Shown here: positions 61,274-64,000 of the stretch, in pieces
Numbering within the stretch: position 1 is the stretch's first letter
Layout of the letters: each line of letters opens with the position of its first letter
From: Spirulina major PCC 6313
GTDB lineage: Bacteria > Cyanobacteriota > Cyanobacteriia > Cyanobacteriales > Spirulinaceae
DNA length: 64,000 nt
Reading direction: 5' to 3'
Assembly (NCBI RefSeq): GCF_001890765.1
Contig: NZ_KV878783.1
Coordinates: 1,279,614-1,343,613 of the forward strand
Notes under the pieces: model-generated
What the model was told of the DNA's origin: nothing
What the model saw: the letters and a program-made list of their open reading frames with translations, nothing else
Database searches by the model: none
Translations under genes and position numbers: made by a program

Positions 61274-63022
61274 GTGTCTGCCCTTTCTCAACGATCGCTC
61301 CCCTACCCCTCTGACCTCAGCACCCCGGCCCAACCCGCCCAAATCGAAGCGGGCAAGGCGACCTATCGCTGGAATCGGGACAACTACTCCCCCATGCGCC
61401 GCCGCATGGACATTTGGCGGTTTGTCTTCACCTTCATCAGTGAACTGTGGTGGGATGCCAAAAAATGGACGTATCCCGGCGGTTACACCGACGAAAAACG
61501 CCGCATCCGTCGCCAAAAGCAAGCCGCCTGGGTGCGCGAAAGCTTCCTAGAACTGGGCCCCACCTTCATCAAGGTGGGTCAACTCTTCTCCACACGCGGG
61601 GATCTCTTCCCGATCGAATATGTGTCGGAACTCACCAAACTCCAAGACCGCGTCCCGGCTTTCTCCTTCGAGCGCGTCACCAGCATTATTGAAGCAGACA
61701 CCGGCAAAACCATCGGCGAACTCTTCGCCAGTTTTGACCCGACTCCCCTCGCCGCCGCCAGTCTCGGCCAAGTTCACCGCGCCCAACTCCACACCGGCGA
61801 AGACGTGGTGGTCAAAGTCCAGCGCCCCGGCCTGAAAAAACTCTTTACCATTGACCTCGCCATCCTGAAACGGATCACGCAATATTTCCAAAATCATCCC
61901 CGCTGGGGTCGGGGTCGCGATTGGCTGGGGATTTACGAAGAATGTTGCCGGATTTTGTGGGAAGAAACAGATTATCTCCTCGAAGGCCAGAGTGCCGATA
62001 TGTTCCGGCGGCACTTTCGTGAGTTTGATTGGGTGCGAGTCCCAAAGGTATTTTGGCGCTATACCTCCCCCCGTGTTTTGACCTTGGAATATGTGCCGGG
62101 GATTAAGATTAGCCACTATGAAGCCTTAGAAGCCGCTGGGTTAGATCGTAAACGGTTGGCTCGTCAAGGGGCAGAGGCCTATTTACAACAATTGCTCAAT
62201 AATGGGTTTTTCCATGCTGACCCCCACCCCGGTAATATTGCCGTGGCTCCTGATGGGGCGATGATTTTCTACGATTTCGGGATGATGGGGCGGATTAATG
62301 CCAATGTTCGCGCCGGGTTGATGGAGACGCTGTTTGGGATTGCGGAGAAGAATAGCGATCGCGTCATTGCCTCTTTAATCAAACTCGGTGCTCTCCAACC
62401 CATCGGCGACATGGGGCCCGTGCGGCGATCGGTGCAATATATGCTCGATAACTTCATGGACAAGCCCTTTGAGGAGCAGTCGATCAGCGCCATCAGTGAT
62501 GACCTCTACGACGTGGCCTATGATCAGCCCTTCCGCTTTCCGGCCACCTTCACCTTTGTGATGCGGGCCTTTTCCACTCTCGAAGGCGTGGGCAAAGGTC
62601 TCGACCCTGAATTTAACTTTATGGAAGTGGCGAAGCCCTTTGCAATGGAAATCATGACCAACACCAACCCCAACAACGGCGGCAGCATCCTCGATGAACT
62701 GGGCCGCCAAGCGGCCCAAGTCAGCAGCACCGCCCTCGGCCTGCCCCGCCGTATCGAAGACACGATCGAAAAACTCGATCGCGGTGATATTCGGGTGCGG
62801 GTGCGATCGAGCGAGTCCGATCGCATCCTGCGCCGCTTGGGGATGGTGCAGATGCTCACCAACCACACCATCCTGCTCACGGGTTTGGTGATATCGGCGA
62901 CCCTCTTCGTGGTCAATGATTTGATCATCCTAGCCGTGCTCGTCGCGTTGGCGGCGATTGGGGTTGGTGTGCTCCTGCTGCGATCGCTTCAAAAACTAAA
63001 TCGTTACGATCGCTTACCATAA
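61274..63022 (+). CDS. ABC1/AarF (UbiB)-family atypical kinase
   Basis: A 582-residue UbiB-family protein starting at GTG 61274. The KxGQ motif is visible in FIKVGQLFSTRGDLFP (about 97). The Ala-rich nucleotide loop is AAASLGQVHRAQL (about 160), VVVKVQRPG the lysine strand, GFFHADPHPGNI (about 316) the catalytic loop and IFYDFGMMG the metal motif. Two hydrophobic segments close the protein. Cyanobacterial and plastid members (ABC1K) control quinone and tocopherol metabolism and stress responses at membranes; the substrate here is unknown. Length is typical of the group. Confidence 0.93.
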   Translation: MSALSQRSLPYPSDLSTPAQPAQIEAGKATYRWNRDNYSPMRRRMDIWRFVFTFISELWWDAKKWTYPGGYTDEKRRIRRQKQAAWVRESFLELGPTFIKVGQLFSTRGDLFPIEYVSELTKLQDRVPAFSFERVTSIIEADTGKTIGELFASFDPTPLAAASLGQVHRAQLHTGEDVVVKVQRPGLKKLFTIDLAILKRITQYFQNHPRWGRGRDWLGIYEECCRILWEETDYLLEGQSADMFRRHFREFDWVRVPKVFWRYTSPRVLTLEYVPGIKISHYEALEAAGLDRKRLARQGAEAYLQQLLNNGFFHADPHPGNIAVAPDGAMIFYDFGMMGRINANVRAGLMETLFGIAEKNSDRVIASLIKLGALQPIGDMGPVRRSVQYMLDNFMDKPFEEQSISAISDDLYDVAYDQPFRFPATFTFVMRAFSTLEGVGKGLDPEFNFMEVAKPFAMEIMTNTNPNNGGSILDELGRQAAQVSSTALGLPRRIEDTIEKLDRGDIRVRVRSSESDRILRRLGMVQMLTNHTILLTGLVISATLFVVNDLIILAVLVALAAIGVGVLLLRSLQKLNRYDRLP

Positions 63023-63085
63023 TGTCCCACCCGTAACGGAGGGGATTAGAATCGCAGTTAATATTACTTACGCAAAAGTTGGGCT

Positions 63086-63808
63086 ATGGCACGTCGCTTT
63101 ACGGGGCTTACAGACACAGGGATTGTCCGCTCAGTCAACCAAGATGATTTCTACATTGATCCTGAGGGACGATTTTTCATCGTTGCCGATGGCATGGGTG
63201 GCCACGCGGGGGGTCAAGAAGCGAGTCGCATCGCCACAGAAACGATCAAGACCTATCTTGACGAAAATTGGAACGCCACCATTACCACCCCAGAACTCCT
63301 CGAAAAGGCAATCTGGGAAGCCAATCAAGACATCCTCGATGATCAAGACACCCACCCCGAACGGGCAGACATGGGCACTACCGTCGTGGTCTTGGTGTTC
63401 CGAGAGGATCGGCCTTGGTGTGCCCATATTGGCGATTCTCGCTGTTACCGCCTGCGCCAGGATACGTTAGAGCAGATCACCGAAGATCAAACCTGGGTAG
63501 CACGGGCGATGAAAATGGGCGATCTCTCCCCAGAAGATGCCCGGAATCATCCCTGGCGGCATGTGCTGTCCCAATGCTTGGGGCGGCGTGACCTCAATCA
63601 ATTGGATATTCAACAGGTGAAAATTCTGCCGGGCGATCGCTGTCTCCTCTGTAGCGACGGCCTCACCGAAGAAGTCCACGATCGCGAAATCTACACCCAC
63701 CTCAGCAGCAACGACGACTGCGAAGCCGCCGCCACCGCCCTGATCAACGCCGCCAAAACCAACGGCGGCTCCGATAACATCACCGTCGTCATCCTCGCTG
63801 AAACCTGA
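63086..63808 (+). CDS. PP2C-type protein phosphatase
   Basis: A 240-residue, metal-dependent Ser/Thr phosphatase. Motifs are VRSVNQDDF (first Asp pair), VADGMGGHAGGQEAS (about 33-47), MGTTVVVLVF, AHIGDSRCYRLR (about 112), LCSDGLTEEV and GGSDNITVVIL at the end. All metal-binding aspartates are present, so it should be active. It lies 63 bases after the ABC1 kinase gene. Bacterial PP2C enzymes often reverse the action of Ser/Thr kinases such as the one at 57-58.6 kb, though no direct link is visible. Confidence 0.95.
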   Translation: MARRFTGLTDTGIVRSVNQDDFYIDPEGRFFIVADGMGGHAGGQEASRIATETIKTYLDENWNATITTPELLEKAIWEANQDILDDQDTHPERADMGTTVVVLVFREDRPWCAHIGDSRCYRLRQDTLEQITEDQTWVARAMKMGDLSPEDARNHPWRHVLSQCLGRRDLNQLDIQQVKILPGDRCLLCSDGLTEEVHDREIYTHLSSNDDCEAAATALINAAKTNGGSDNITVVILAET

Positions 63809-63923
63809 TCGCCGCCGTTGTTGCCCTTCCCGGAACCGGTGGGGTGTCGGTCCTGGGTCTCACGGAAGACAGCAGCCCACGTCTCCCCTGCACGCACCGA
63901 TTGATCCCTCTGCTCACGTCCCT

Positions 63924-64000
63924 ATGGTATCGCTGGCCCGTCGTAACCTGTTTGAAGATTTGCCTCGCTTCCTGGTGGCCCAGGCAGGCATTATGTTTGC
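63924..64000 (+). CDS. Start of a DevC/FtsX-type ABC exporter permease (partial)
   Basis: The ATG at 63924 opens MVSLARRNLFEDLPRFLVAQ, followed by AGIMF, and runs off the window end after 25 codons. The pattern of a short basic amphipathic helix (ARRNLFEDLPRFL) before the first membrane segment matches the DevC/FtsX-like permeases of DevBCA exporters. Only the N-terminus is visible, so the assignment rests on similarity of that motif. Confidence 0.55.
   Translation, partial: MVSLARRNLFEDLPRFLVAQAGIMF

Overview
The window is a chromosomal segment of a cyanobacterium. The HIP1 octamer GCGATCGC recurs in most genes and gaps, and several genes are typical of cyanobacteria: RbcR, a zeta-carotene-isomerase-type NnrU protein, DUF3120, DUF3685, a TIGR03792 protein, KTSC-tailed LysRS and the serine-glyoxylate aminotransferase once called soluble hydrogenase 42-kDa subunit. 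I cannot name the genus. No tRNA, rRNA, CRISPR array or prophage was seen.

Layout. 0-4.3 kb: an AT-rich three-gene operon of unknown function (first gene cut by the window edge), a VapBC module, a hairpin-rich insertion-sequence-like stretch, and a second copy of the 3' end of the third gene. 4.3-13.4 kb: SNF2 helicase, pnp, DUF3120 membrane protein, a lipoprotein and a GT-C-type membrane protein. 13.5-14.1 kb: a decayed IS200/IS605 tnpB interrupted by a 217-bp MITE with perfect 9-bp target duplications. 14.1-28.2 kb: an orphan cytosine-5 methyltransferase, a DnaJ-TPR-WD40 protein, polA, a CAP/PPC secreted protein, an aminotransferase, lysS, a divergent SDR/AraC pair and scpB. Two inverted copies of a 150-bp repeat bracket polA and the CAP gene.

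28.2-42.7 kb: an ABC ATPase, then a foreign AT-rich island carrying a gammaproteobacterial-type crr (IIA-Glc) gene. Both active-site histidines of its product are replaced, and the gene sits between near-identical 78-bp direct repeats. Then DUF3685, alanine dehydrogenase, a three-gene minus-strand operon (PPOX flavoprotein, nucleotidyltransferase, HAD phosphatase), dxr, mnmE, a Uma2 nuclease, an 800-bp gene-free stretch and recG.

42.7-45.8 kb is the most unusual region. Four small cassettes (ParD/ParE with a nonsense mutation, DUF4160-DUF2442, ParD-ParE, a retropepsin-like protease) are separated by five copies of a GC-rich, hairpin-forming repeat, all in the same orientation. The fifth copy is split by a TA-flanked MITE. 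Next comes a 1004-residue protein joining DUF4114, an S8 subtilisin domain, duplicated FG-GAP-like repeats and an M23 metallopeptidase.

49-54.4 kb: a tight minus-strand run phnD-phnE-pncB-nadD-nrtR, which couples a PhnDE-type transporter without its ATPase to NAD salvage and its likely repressor, preceded by a lipoprotein phosphatase. 54.4-64 kb: a membrane-anchored proline-rich protein, an Rpn-type nuclease with in-frame 12-bp repeats, a Ser/Thr kinase pair, RbcR divergent from the NnrU/Z-ISO gene, an ABC1/UbiB-type kinase, a PP2C phosphatase and the start of a probable DevC-type ABC exporter subunit.
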